A stretch of 64,000 nucleotides of DNA from Lentisphaerota bacterium. Its GTDB lineage: Bacteria > Verrucomicrobiota > Lentisphaeria > Victivallales > Victivallaceae. A program made the position numbers and the translations under genes. Within the stretch, counting starts at the first letter, position 1. The number at the start of each line of letters is the position of its first letter. A model generated the notes under the pieces. The model did not search any database and was not told the DNA's origin. It saw nothing but the letters and a program-made list of their open reading frames with translations. Positions 16,150 through 24,577 of this stretch are shown in pieces. Location: NCBI GenBank assembly GCA_015061685.1, contig SUWD01000003.1:1-64000 (forward strand). Direction: 5' to 3'.

Positions 16150-16950
16150 TCACCACTCCTGCAGAAAGAGGCGATGGATTTCCTTGTCAGCGTAAGGATC
16201 AGCTGCATCGGGAGCAAGATCGGCAGCAGAATAATTGGACTCAACTTTTTCAACAGATATCCGGCGGGATTTTTCATTGGCACAAAAAATGATTTTCCAG
16301 GTGCGGCATCCCAGAGACCAGCGGTCATGTTCCAGATGTTTCAGGCGTTTTCTTGAGCTGTCCAGCGGTTCATTTGCCAGCTGTACGGCGGCAAAATTGT
16401 AAAGGTCAAGAGCGGCATGTTTCATGATGAAAGCGGCTTGCCGGGTAAAAAGTTCAGAGTGTTCCACCTGCCAGCAGAGAGCATCTGCCTGCGGAACCTC
16501 ATCCCGCCATCCGGCGGCAGAATCCGGGAAAGCATCTGCTTCCGGAATATACGGCTTTATATCCAGCACCGGAGTGCCGTCAAGCATGTCGATGTGCCGC
16601 ACTTTGAGGATATTATCCCTGATCCCGGCAAGCTCCACACAGCTCAACCCCAAGGGATTTATCCGGTACGGTGATCGGGTGGCAAATATACTGCGGCATG
16701 ATCCGCCGGCGGGAAAGGGGGGACGGACTTTGGGTTTCCAATTCTTTCCGGAATTGAGATGGAAACAGAATATCACCCAGATCCGGTCAAACCCGGCAAG
16801 GTCGGCAATGGCATCTCCGCCGTAAGGACGGAAAAGTTCAATTTCGCCGTCGCATCCGGAGAAAACTCCCTGCCGGGGGGTCTCGTAGCGGTATTTCTGT
16901 AAGGTGTGTACCACACCGATAGTTTCAAATTGCCAGGATTGTTTGTCCAT
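16150..16950 (-). CDS. trmO: tRNA t6A37 N6-methyltransferase (TrmO/TsaA/YaeB family)
   Basis: 266 residues. The family methylates N6-threonylcarbamoyladenosine at position 37 of some tRNAs with S-adenosylmethionine. The N-terminal ~140 residues form the conserved SAM-binding beta-barrel: FETIGVVHTLQ, ETPRQGVF, FDRIWVIFCFHLN, RPPFPAGG, FATRSPYRINPLGLSCVELAG and DMLDGTPVLDIKPYIP. The C-terminal part is less conserved, as in YaeB. The start codon lies only four bases after the T-run of the upstream secretin terminator and lacks a Shine-Dalgarno site, so its expression is unclear. Confidence 0.9.
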   Translation of the reverse strand: MDKQSWQFETIGVVHTLQKYRYETPRQGVFSGCDGEIELFRPYGGDAIADLAGFDRIWVIFCFHLNSGKNWKPKVRPPFPAGGSCRSIFATRSPYRINPLGLSCVELAGIRDNILKVRHIDMLDGTPVLDIKPYIPEADAFPDSAAGWRDEVPQADALCWQVEHSELFTRQAAFIMKHAALDLYNFAAVQLANEPLDSSRKRLKHLEHDRWSLGCRTWKIIFCANEKSRRISVEKVESNYSAADLAPDAADPYADKEIHRLFLQEW

Positions 16951-16953
16951 AAG

Positions 16954-16980
16954 TAAAAAGCCCCGATTTTCACCGGGGCT
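16954..16980 (-). terminator. Rho-independent terminator of the pilus-like operon
   Basis: On the minus strand AGCCCCG (16980-16974) pairs with CGGGGCT around GTGAAAAT, followed by five T. It follows the secretin stop codon at 16993 and immediately precedes the trmO start. Confidence 0.8.
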
Positions 16981-16992
16981 GAAAAATTGTCT

Positions 16993-19278
16993 TTACTGAT
17001 TACGCGGGAATTGCGGCAATCCCTGCTGACCGCCGTTATTCAACGAACCGCCGCTGGCATTTTTATAGAGTGCCGAACCGTCCGGATTGATCAGCTTGCA
17101 GGTCATGAAAACCAGAAGATTATTCTTTTTGCTGACCGTATATTTGGACTGGAAGAATCTTCCGATAAAGGGAATGTCTCCGAGAATCGGAATTTTATCA
17201 TTCAGCACCGTGGTCAAATCCTGGGCAATACTGCCGATCAACACGGTCTGACCGTCTTTAAGCGTCACATCGGTACTGATGGAACGGGTATTGATAACCG
17301 CCTTTTTCGTGTATTCGCCATCGTCATCTTCGTTTTCCAAATTACGGCTGTCCACGATCAGCCAGGAGTCAAACTGCTTGATGGTAAAGTTGACTTTTGC
17401 CTGGATCAGATCATCCTGCACATTGGGGGTGATCCGGAATTTGATACCCAGTTCTTTTTCATCATCCAATGCCGGCTGCGGCATGGTAACGTAAACACGG
17501 GCTTTTTCAGTGGATTCATTATCGATATCCTCATAATCTCCGGGGTAGTTGTGCTTTTCGGTCATATTCACCACGGCAGTTGTTCCATTCAGGGTCGTGA
17601 CCCGGGGAGAATAGAGGATGTCTGATGAATCTGCCCAGTCAAGAGCATACAAACTGGCAGTCAGGTTGTTTTTGCTGTCTTTCCAGTTGAAATTGTAAGT
17701 TGCATCCCCGGTACTGCCGGGAACGGAAGCACCGCCGTAACGGTCATTGGCATCCTCATTGGAGTAGTGCCGCAGCAAAGCATTGTTGCCGACATCGAAA
17801 GAGATGTGATTACCGGTACGGGAATAGGTCCAGTTGAAACCAAGCTCGTCCAGGTCATTCTGGGCGACTTCGAGGAATTTGAACATGATCTGCACCATAG
17901 CAGCACCCTTGTCACCGTGAGTGGCAAGCCAGCTCTCGATCAAACGCTGATTGCTGGGAGTATTGCGGGAGATGACTTCACTGCGTACCGGAACCAAAGT
18001 AATGGATGAACCTTCATCAAAAGTAACCTGGGCTCCTGCTTTCAGAGCTTCTTTGAGAGTTTCAGCAGTTTCACCGGGAGACATGCCGAAACTGAAAACT
18101 TTGGTGGTCATCTTTTCAAGTTTCACCCCTTTGGCAACAATTACCACGGCATTATCATCCAGTTTGAATTTCAAATCTCCGCGTTCCTGCAGCTCAACGA
18201 GGATATCGTAGAGTGAGCTTTTTCCCGGAGAATAGCCGGCAAGTTTGGGAATATTATTCGGATCCGTATATTTGGCATCCCGGATAACGAAGTTGATGCC
18301 CCGGCGTTGCGGATCATTTTCCAGGGTCTGATTACGCAGGTCATCTATCGCCTCGGCGAAGGTCTGCAATTTGTCATACAGCACAAAGTTGGGGATCATG
18401 ATCTCTTTCAGACGCTTCTCCAATTCTCCGGTCTCCTCTTTGTCCACCGGGGAAACGATCTGGTTTTCGCCGGTACCGGCGGGGGATGAGGCAACGATCG
18501 GTATGGCGGCATACCACTCAACTTCACCGGTCATGTGTTTTGCTGTCGCATCGGCACGTCCGGTAGCGGCTTCTCTGATACGGGTATTGATACCCCAGAT
18601 ATTCTGCATGGCAGCTTCATTAAAGGGGTCGATCAGCAAAACCTCCTCAAATTTCCGTTTAGCTTTCATCAATTCGCCGCGTTTGACAAGGACGATACCC
18701 TGCTCAAGCAAAAGCTGCATCTGATACTCCTGGGCGGCGAAATCCGGACTCAATTTATTGATTTCCACACTTTCCCGGTTGACCGCTGCATCCCGGCGTT
18801 TTTTGTAGAAAACGATTCTTTCCTCCAGTTCGACTTTCCTTTCCGGACACTGTTCCAGAGCGATTTCGCAACGTTTGATTGCCTCCTCGAAGTCGTGGGA
18901 AGTAGCCAATTCATCAGCCTGCCGGATCGCTTCTTCAGCCATATTGTAGTAGCACTCGGCGATACGTTTTTTACAGAAATCTATTTTTTCTTTGAATTTT
19001 TCTCCGCCTTCATCGGCTTCAAGGTCTTTGACCACCTCGCGATATATGTCTATCGCTTCCTGATACCGGGCATTAAGCATCAGATTATTCGCCTGATTCA
19101 CCTTTACGGTACTATCGAAAAGTTTAGCTTGTCTGCCGACATTTTCCAATAACTCAGCTTGAGTCATGCCCGCTGCATTGACGGTGGCTGCCGCTGCGGT
19201 CTGCGGAGTTTCAGCTGCCATAACCATAGCTCCCAAAACAACGCCTGGGGCAAGCAGCAAAATCTTTTTATTAACCAT
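16993..19278 (-). CDS. Secretin-family outer membrane protein (Amuc_1098-like), second copy
   Basis: 761 residues with an N-terminal signal peptide. Domains, roughly: TPR-like helices (55-250; NLMLNARYQEAIDIYREVVK, GIVLVKRGELMKAKRKFEEV), an STN/N0-like domain (290-400; IMIPNFVLYDKLQTFAEAID), an N1-like segment, and a C-terminal secretin barrel (~520-735) with ELGFNWTYS, SPRVTTLNGTTAVVNMTEKH, ITPNVQ, DGQTVLIGSIAQD and IPILGDIPFIGRFFQS. Secretins form gated outer membrane channels for pili or type II secretion. It is the last gene of the operon and is followed by a terminator. It resembles the 883-residue secretin encoded upstream but is a distinct paralogue without the acidic inserts. Confidence 0.85.
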   Translation of the reverse strand: MVNKKILLLAPGVVLGAMVMAAETPQTAAAATVNAAGMTQAELLENVGRQAKLFDSTVKVNQANNLMLNARYQEAIDIYREVVKDLEADEGGEKFKEKIDFCKKRIAECYYNMAEEAIRQADELATSHDFEEAIKRCEIALEQCPERKVELEERIVFYKKRRDAAVNRESVEINKLSPDFAAQEYQMQLLLEQGIVLVKRGELMKAKRKFEEVLLIDPFNEAAMQNIWGINTRIREAATGRADATAKHMTGEVEWYAAIPIVASSPAGTGENQIVSPVDKEETGELEKRLKEIMIPNFVLYDKLQTFAEAIDDLRNQTLENDPQRRGINFVIRDAKYTDPNNIPKLAGYSPGKSSLYDILVELQERGDLKFKLDDNAVVIVAKGVKLEKMTTKVFSFGMSPGETAETLKEALKAGAQVTFDEGSSITLVPVRSEVISRNTPSNQRLIESWLATHGDKGAAMVQIMFKFLEVAQNDLDELGFNWTYSRTGNHISFDVGNNALLRHYSNEDANDRYGGASVPGSTGDATYNFNWKDSKNNLTASLYALDWADSSDILYSPRVTTLNGTTAVVNMTEKHNYPGDYEDIDNESTEKARVYVTMPQPALDDEKELGIKFRITPNVQDDLIQAKVNFTIKQFDSWLIVDSRNLENEDDDGEYTKKAVINTRSISTDVTLKDGQTVLIGSIAQDLTTVLNDKIPILGDIPFIGRFFQSKYTVSKKNNLLVFMTCKLINPDGSALYKNASGGSLNNGGQQGLPQFPRNQ

Positions 19279-19307
19279 ACGTTATATCCTCCGATTGATT
19301 TCAATTA

Positions 19308-19976
19308 TCAATAAAAAAACCTGATCCTTCCCGGCATAACCTCATAACGGCTGCCGGTTAAAAGACAAATACAATCAAGCAGCTGTCTCAAGGTCACATT
19401 ACGCAACTCAAGAGTCAGGAACTTTTCTTTGCTGTTTTCGCTTTGGATCACAGAAATCTGTATTTCCGTATTTCTATTCCGCAGAAAATGCAAAACAGCT
19501 CCCATTTCGATTTGGACAAAATCTACTGCCGGGAAGAGAGTCTCGTCCATTTTTTTCAACATATTCCGGCAGTCTCCGACGGTTTTGACCGGCGGGATAT
19601 TTTTCAATTTAACTTTAGCAGGAGCAACCAGAACCATATTTTCACAGATCCGGAAATCAAGATCCCCCCGGCCCTGTAAGTCAGACAGAATGTCATAAAC
19701 AGAGGTTTTGGGAGCAGAATAACTTGCAATTTCAGCATTCCCCCCCCCCGGCAGCACGATCAGATTGATTCCGGCAGGATCATTTTCTTTTGCCTGTTTT
19801 CCAAGTTCAGTCGTGACTTCAGAAAAGGTATGCAGATCTTCGTAAATCACAAAATTGGGTATTATTATCTTACGCAGACGTGCCTCATACTCCGCACTGC
19901 CGGCAAAAACCGGCTCTGCGGTAAAGAGGACGGATGCGATCACACCCAAAATGTAAAATACGTTTTTCTTAATCAT
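19308..19976 (-). CDS. Orphan STN-domain protein, secretin N-terminal-like
   Basis: 222 residues with a signal peptide cleaved after VFA (about residue 25). Two halves are visible. Residues ~30-120 match the STN region of the second secretin (IIIPNFVIYEDLHTFSEVTT; SAPKTSVYDILSDLQGRGDL). Residues ~130-222 match the STN region of the 883-residue secretin (LFPAVDFVQIEMGAVLHFLR; LELRNVTLRQLLDCICLLTG). It thus looks like a mosaic of the two neighbours without any secretin barrel. It could be an accessory periplasmic ring protein or a decaying copy. A run of ten G lies in the coding strand (19740-19749). Confidence 0.7.
   Translation of the reverse strand: MIKKNVFYILGVIASVLFTAEPVFAGSAEYEARLRKIIIPNFVIYEDLHTFSEVTTELGKQAKENDPAGINLIVLPGGGNAEIASYSAPKTSVYDILSDLQGRGDLDFRICENMVLVAPAKVKLKNIPPVKTVGDCRNMLKKMDETLFPAVDFVQIEMGAVLHFLRNRNTEIQISVIQSENSKEKFLTLELRNVTLRQLLDCICLLTGSRYEVMPGRIRFFY
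19740..19749. repeat. C10/G10 homopolymer inside the orphan STN gene
   Basis: Ten C on the plus strand encode the G-G-G of VLPGGGNAE in the minus-strand gene. A change of one base would truncate the protein, as in phase-variable contingency tracts. It may also be a site of sequencing error. Confidence 0.7.
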
Positions 19977-19996
19977 AAACAGCCTGTAATTATTTT

Positions 19997-22648
19997 TTAC
20001 CGGACCATTCTCGGGATACCGCCATTACCGACATCATCGGTCATCGGCAGCGGGACACCGTTGTTGTTGACCAGCCGGGCGGTCACAAAGATCAACATGC
20101 TGCGCCGGGTGGAGATTTCAGACTGCGACTGGAAAAGTCTGCCGATGAAAGGAATATCAGCCAGAATCGGAATTTTATCCAGACGTTTCTGGGAGGTACT
20201 GTCAGAAAGTCCGCCGATAACCAGAGTTTCACCGTGGTTGACGTCAACTGTAACATTCAATTCTCTTGTGGCAATAACCGGACGCCACACGACAAAACGC
20301 TGTTCGTTCTTTTCCCATTTACCGTCACGCAATCTTTCGGTGACCAAAACGACGTCGGCTGAATCTTTACCGGTGTAAGCTGTGATTTTGGGATTCAGCT
20401 TGAGGCGGATGGTTTTGCCGCCTTCCTGAATTTCAGGGGTAACGGTAAAGATGGTACCGATCTCCTCCTCGGTCTCGGAAAATTCCGGGCTGGGCGGAGT
20501 AATGTCAATTCTCAAATCATCGGTTTCACCGACCTCTTCGGTTTCGATCTCCAATTCTTCCCAGTCTTCGGGGAAGTAGTAAGCTTTGGTCATTTTAACT
20601 GTTGCAGTTACACCGTTGGCAACCAGCACCCGGGGAGCAGAGATCTGTTCAGTTCTTTCGCTGCGGTCGAGGGCGTTGATCGTCAACGTGATATTGAGAG
20701 TCTGATCCAGACCGAAAGGTTTGAATGAACCGAAAATATCCGGGAAGATATTCAAATTGGAAATCAACCGGGAATCCACACCGCTGAGTACATTGTCAAG
20801 CATTTTGAGCATGGCACCTTCGCCGGCGCTTGAAGTATTTGCACCTTTGTAAATACTTACGTTGCCATTATTCATGCTGCCGATCGCCCAGTTGAAACCA
20901 AGTTCCTCCATGTCATCTTCAGCCAATTCAATGGATTTGACTTCAACTTCGATCATCGGAGCTTCCACATTGAGATCTTTGAGCAGAGATTCCATCAGCA
21001 GATGATTTTCGGCGGTATTATTCATTGCGACTTTGCCGCGGAAAAAGCTTATGGAGCTGCCTTCGGGAAATTCAATTCCGTAAAGAGAGAAGAAGTTTTG
21101 CAAAGCTTCGGGAGTAAGGTCGGCGTCATTGACGACCGGGGCTGCAGCTGCTGCAGGTTCCGGAACAGCTCCATCCTCACTGCCGCCTCCTTCATCGCCT
21201 CCTTCTTCTTCGCCGCCGAAGTCCATATTTTCGCCGCCGCCCATGTCTTCACCGCCCATATCACCGCCCATGTCGCCGCCTTCTTCGCCTTTTTTGCCGG
21301 CGATCATAGCTTTGACACTGTTGAAAATCTCATATTCTTTGGTGATGAGACGCTGGTCGGGAGAACCGAAAAGGATGCGGTCATTTCTGATAACATAAGT
21401 AAGATCAGTCAGGAAGCAGACATAATCAAGCAGCTGACGGAGAGAGACATTTTTCAGCTCCAGAGTAACAAAGATACCATCGGTATTGTTTTTCTTTTCC
21501 CCGGCTTTTTCTCCTGTGGAAGCAGTATCTTCCCCCCAGTCTTCTTCCCCGCCGTCTTCACCACCGTCTTCGCCTTCGCCGGCATCAGCATTTTCTTCTC
21601 CGGCAGGAGCAGCGGTGTCAGCGGGAGCATTTTCACCCTCTGCGGGTGCATCGGTATTTTTGTTTGACGGCTGGATGAAAGTGATCATCACGCCTTCCTT
21701 GTCCGGATCAAATACTTTGTTGTTACGCATGAATTGGACCACCGCTTCCAATTCGATCTGGTTGAATGACACCACCGGGAAAATGATTGTATCCATTTTC
21801 TGCTGTATGGCATAATCGCTGCCGTCTTTGACGATGGCTTTTTCATCCAATTCAGATTTAACTTCCCGGTGCAGCGGGAAGGTCGGCTCGACCCACTGCC
21901 ATGCTTCATACGCAAAGAGGGACTGCACGTCTGCCCGGCGGCGTTGATATCCCGCCTGATAAAATTTCTTGTAGATCTGTGAAGCCAAATAACTGGCATC
22001 GGTGTTGAAAGGATTGTAAACATAAACCTCCTCGACCTTTTTCCATGCCTCATCGTAGCGGCCGGCTTTGAAGTAGGAACGGGCCTCTGCCAGAAGCTTT
22101 TTAACTGCCAGTTCCCGCTCTTCAAGAGTGGGGTCGGTTATTGCGACAGAGGTATTGTCTTTACGCAGAACGGCACTTTTCCGTCCCTGGGCAGCGACGA
22201 TCAGCGGCATGGCCTTATCCCGGAGCAATCCGGTGATGGCGATGGCATCATTGGCCAGAGCGACAGTCTCATCGAAATTGCCTTTCAAAAGGGCTTCTTC
22301 GGCCTGACGGAGCTTGATATTGCCGTAAGTCAGCTGCAAATTACGCAACTCCTGCGAATATTCACTCAACCGTTCACGCACTCTCCACGCATCTGCTCTG
22401 GAAGCTTTATTCTGGAGATCATCAATGACATTTTCTTTCAATACTTTGATCGCTTCATCATACTTACCGGCTTTTGCCAATTCCCGGCTGCGTGCGGCTT
22501 CTTTTTCCTGATCCTCAAAGTTCTTTATGATCGACTTTTCCACGATACCGGCAAGGCCGGAATCCTTTTCCCCGGCGGCAAAGGAGCTGAAGGCTGCTGC
22601 AACACAGAAGAGGAGTGAACCTGACAGCAGAATTTTTCTCTTTTTCAT
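19997..22648 (-). CDS. Secretin-family outer membrane protein (Amuc_1098-like), first copy
   Basis: 883 residues with a signal peptide (start MKKRKILLSGSLLFCVAAA). N-terminal TPR-like helices (~40-240; ELAKAGKYDEAIKVLKENV, SYFKAGRYDEAWKKVEEVY) are followed by an STN-type segment (IIFPVVSFNQIELEAVVQFM; TLELKNVSLRQLLDYVCFLT). This is interrupted by a long Asp/Glu/Gly-rich insert (~335-390), and a second acidic Gly/Met-rich insert lies at ~455-500. The C-terminal secretin barrel has ELGFNWAIG, SAPRVLVANGVTATVKMTKA, GETLVIGGLSD and IPILADIPFIGRLFQSQ. It should form the outer membrane pore of the pilus-like complex. The acidic inserts could bind cations, and they are unusual for secretins. Confidence 0.88.
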   Translation of the reverse strand: MKKRKILLSGSLLFCVAAAFSSFAAGEKDSGLAGIVEKSIIKNFEDQEKEAARSRELAKAGKYDEAIKVLKENVIDDLQNKASRADAWRVRERLSEYSQELRNLQLTYGNIKLRQAEEALLKGNFDETVALANDAIAITGLLRDKAMPLIVAAQGRKSAVLRKDNTSVAITDPTLEERELAVKKLLAEARSYFKAGRYDEAWKKVEEVYVYNPFNTDASYLASQIYKKFYQAGYQRRRADVQSLFAYEAWQWVEPTFPLHREVKSELDEKAIVKDGSDYAIQQKMDTIIFPVVSFNQIELEAVVQFMRNNKVFDPDKEGVMITFIQPSNKNTDAPAEGENAPADTAAPAGEENADAGEGEDGGEDGGEEDWGEDTASTGEKAGEKKNNTDGIFVTLELKNVSLRQLLDYVCFLTDLTYVIRNDRILFGSPDQRLITKEYEIFNSVKAMIAGKKGEEGGDMGGDMGGEDMGGGENMDFGGEEEGGDEGGGSEDGAVPEPAAAAAPVVNDADLTPEALQNFFSLYGIEFPEGSSISFFRGKVAMNNTAENHLLMESLLKDLNVEAPMIEVEVKSIELAEDDMEELGFNWAIGSMNNGNVSIYKGANTSSAGEGAMLKMLDNVLSGVDSRLISNLNIFPDIFGSFKPFGLDQTLNITLTINALDRSERTEQISAPRVLVANGVTATVKMTKAYYFPEDWEELEIETEEVGETDDLRIDITPPSPEFSETEEEIGTIFTVTPEIQEGGKTIRLKLNPKITAYTGKDSADVVLVTERLRDGKWEKNEQRFVVWRPVIATRELNVTVDVNHGETLVIGGLSDSTSQKRLDKIPILADIPFIGRLFQSQSEISTRRSMLIFVTARLVNNNGVPLPMTDDVGNGGIPRMVR

Positions 22649-22710
22649 TGATTTTTTCCTTCCGAAATATATTTATGATTTTTTAATTTTCACCAATCAA
22701 TCGTGAGAAT

Positions 22711-24555
22711 TCAATCCCTCATCGCGGGGATCGGAACTCCTCCCCCATTGTTATTGGAATTCTCAACCTTTTTAATCGGGGTCAGGTTTGCCGGTACTTT
22801 ACCGATACCCTGAATAACGATTTCACCGGACTTTTTATCATCTTCCAGCCCCGGGGTCACATCGATCATGTGAATAATCAATTTTTCGGCATCGACAGAT
22901 TTGAGCTGATAAGTACGCACCTCTTTTTTACGTTGAGCCGAGGTGAGTCCGCCCTCCTGCTTATTCTCTGTTGCAAAAAGTCCCAGAGTGATATTTTCAC
23001 CGACTTTGAGCACTTTTTCCGTCTTTCTGCGGATGTTACCACCATCCACCAGAGCCGGACGCATATCGTTTGAATAAGCTGTCTTGTTGATGACCATCAC
23101 CAGTTTATCCGGTACGGCCGCGGGGTCTTTTACCACCTCGACCATGGTAACCCGGGATTCATCGATTTTGTCGATGACAGTACCTTCATCGAGGTTACCT
23201 GCCGCACGCTCTTTTTCAGTAACGATACGTTCAACGTCTTCGATCCTGTAAGGACGTCCATCGATTTCAAGAGTGTTGCCGATCTGCCGGTACGCACTGG
23301 TCATACGGCCCTTACGTCTCGGGTCGGGATAGTTGAACTGCAGCAGCCAGGTACTCTTGTCTGAACTGGCATTGTCATTGAGAGCCATGAATTTGATCGG
23401 CAATTCGATACGGCGGATCGCTTTGATCTGCAAACGCCACCAGAGCGGCGGATGGTCTTTGGGATCATCCGGGCGGAAGCCATTCTGGATTTCGAAAAGG
23501 TTGGTAAAGCCGTCACCGTCATTATCATAACGGATATCGTTGGGATCGTCCGGATTCATGCCGTACTTGGTTTCCTCATCGTTGGGCAAACCGTCATCGT
23601 CGCGGTCTTTTTCATCTTCGGCACGCTGTTTTTCAGCTTCTTCCTGATGGACTTTGGCGAAAATATCCTGCATACGGTTTGTTTCATCGATCGCCTCCTG
23701 ATGGAGCTTGGCAGAAATCTCGGTCAACCGGGTGAATTCATAGAGAGTCTGAGTTTCCTCCTCCTGATGGAGTTTGGCAGAAATCTCGGTCAACCGGGTG
23801 AATTCGTAAGTGACCTGAGCTTCCTCTTCCTGATGGAGTTTGGTGGAAATTTCGGTCAGACGGTTATCTTCCTCAATAGTCTCCTGCCACAAATCAGAGG
23901 CTATTTTTTCGAGAGTATTCCGTTCTTCCTCTTCCTGTCTGATACGTTCCTCTTCCTGTCTGATACGTTCATCTTCCAGTTGCTTTTTCCGTTCTTCTTC
24001 CTGTTTGACGCGTTCTTCTTCCTGCTTGATTCTCTCATCCTCTTCCTTATACAGAGCTTCGGCGTGGGTTTCAAGCAGCATCCGGTCGTTGTCGATTATG
24101 AAGAATTCTCTTTCCAGTTCAGGAATATTGATCATCAAAGGAGCGAGCAATTTCACCCCGCATTCAGGGCAGCGGTTGAATTTTTCATCTTTGGAGTTGA
24201 AGTGTGCCATGGGGATAAGCATGGTGTAACGTTTGCCGCGGAGTTTCGAGCAGTGAGGACAGGCCGCCATCTGGAAAGGGCTTACCAAGTCATTGTTAGG
24301 CTCTCCGTTTACCGTCAATGCGGGGATGGAATTCCATTTAAAATTACTGTTCATCCAGCGGGTTTCGGTATTGAATTTGGGATCTTTTTCATCCTCATTC
24401 ACATAATCCGGCTGCCGGGGAGGCAGACGGAGGTCTGACTCTTTGACTTCCTGGGTGGAGCTGATGACCGACTGAACCAGAAACATCAGTCCGATAAAAA
24501 TCAGAAAAAGTCCGAGCAAAATGACTTTTTCGTAATGCCTCTTAATGAAATCCAC
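22711..24555 (-). CDS. Amuc_1099-like pilus-system protein: membrane anchor, zinc ribbon, coiled coil, Ca-binding repeats
   Basis: 614 residues. A membrane helix near residues 12-32 is followed by a zinc ribbon (CPHC at ~99-102, CPEC at ~133-136). Next comes a long Glu/Gln/Arg coiled coil (~165-310) that includes three 22-residue repeats built on RLTEISAKLHQEEE. Then come thrombospondin-type-3-like Ca2+ motifs (DRDDDGLPNDEE; DNDGDGFTNLFEIQNGFRPD) and a C-terminal beta-rich domain of ~230 residues. It is probably an inner membrane protein reaching into the periplasm. Gene order matches Amuc_1099 of Akkermansia, between the 1098 and 1100 homologues. Confidence 0.75.
   Translation of the reverse strand: MDFIKRHYEKVILLGLFLIFIGLMFLVQSVISSTQEVKESDLRLPPRQPDYVNEDEKDPKFNTETRWMNSNFKWNSIPALTVNGEPNNDLVSPFQMAACPHCSKLRGKRYTMLIPMAHFNSKDEKFNRCPECGVKLLAPLMINIPELEREFFIIDNDRMLLETHAEALYKEEDERIKQEEERVKQEEERKKQLEDERIRQEEERIRQEEEERNTLEKIASDLWQETIEEDNRLTEISTKLHQEEEAQVTYEFTRLTEISAKLHQEEETQTLYEFTRLTEISAKLHQEAIDETNRMQDIFAKVHQEEAEKQRAEDEKDRDDDGLPNDEETKYGMNPDDPNDIRYDNDGDGFTNLFEIQNGFRPDDPKDHPPLWWRLQIKAIRRIELPIKFMALNDNASSDKSTWLLQFNYPDPRRKGRMTSAYRQIGNTLEIDGRPYRIEDVERIVTEKERAAGNLDEGTVIDKIDESRVTMVEVVKDPAAVPDKLVMVINKTAYSNDMRPALVDGGNIRRKTEKVLKVGENITLGLFATENKQEGGLTSAQRKKEVRTYQLKSVDAEKLIIHMIDVTPGLEDDKKSGEIVIQGIGKVPANLTPIKKVENSNNNGGGVPIPAMRD
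23696..23860. repeat. Tandem 66-bp repeats within the coiled-coil gene
   Basis: Units starting CTCCTGATGGAG at 23696 and 23762 and TTCCTGATGGAG at 23828 are spaced exactly 66 bp apart and share most of the following ~40 bases (for example TCGGTCAACCGGGTGAATTC in the first two). They encode 22-residue repeats of the coiled coil and could change copy number by slippage or recombination. Confidence 0.8.
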
Positions 24556-24577
24556 TATTCAATCCTCCACTGATGGC

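Noticed and set aside
20997..21900. Long plus-strand reading frames opposite the secretin
   Set aside because: They are Ser/Pro- or Phe-rich shadows of the acidic Gly-rich inserts and have no ribosome site or family similarity.
23640..23870. Possible CRISPR array
   Set aside because: The 66-bp units are adjacent, in frame and encode a coiled coil; there are no spacers. It is a coding tandem repeat. No CRISPR or cas gene was seen in the window.
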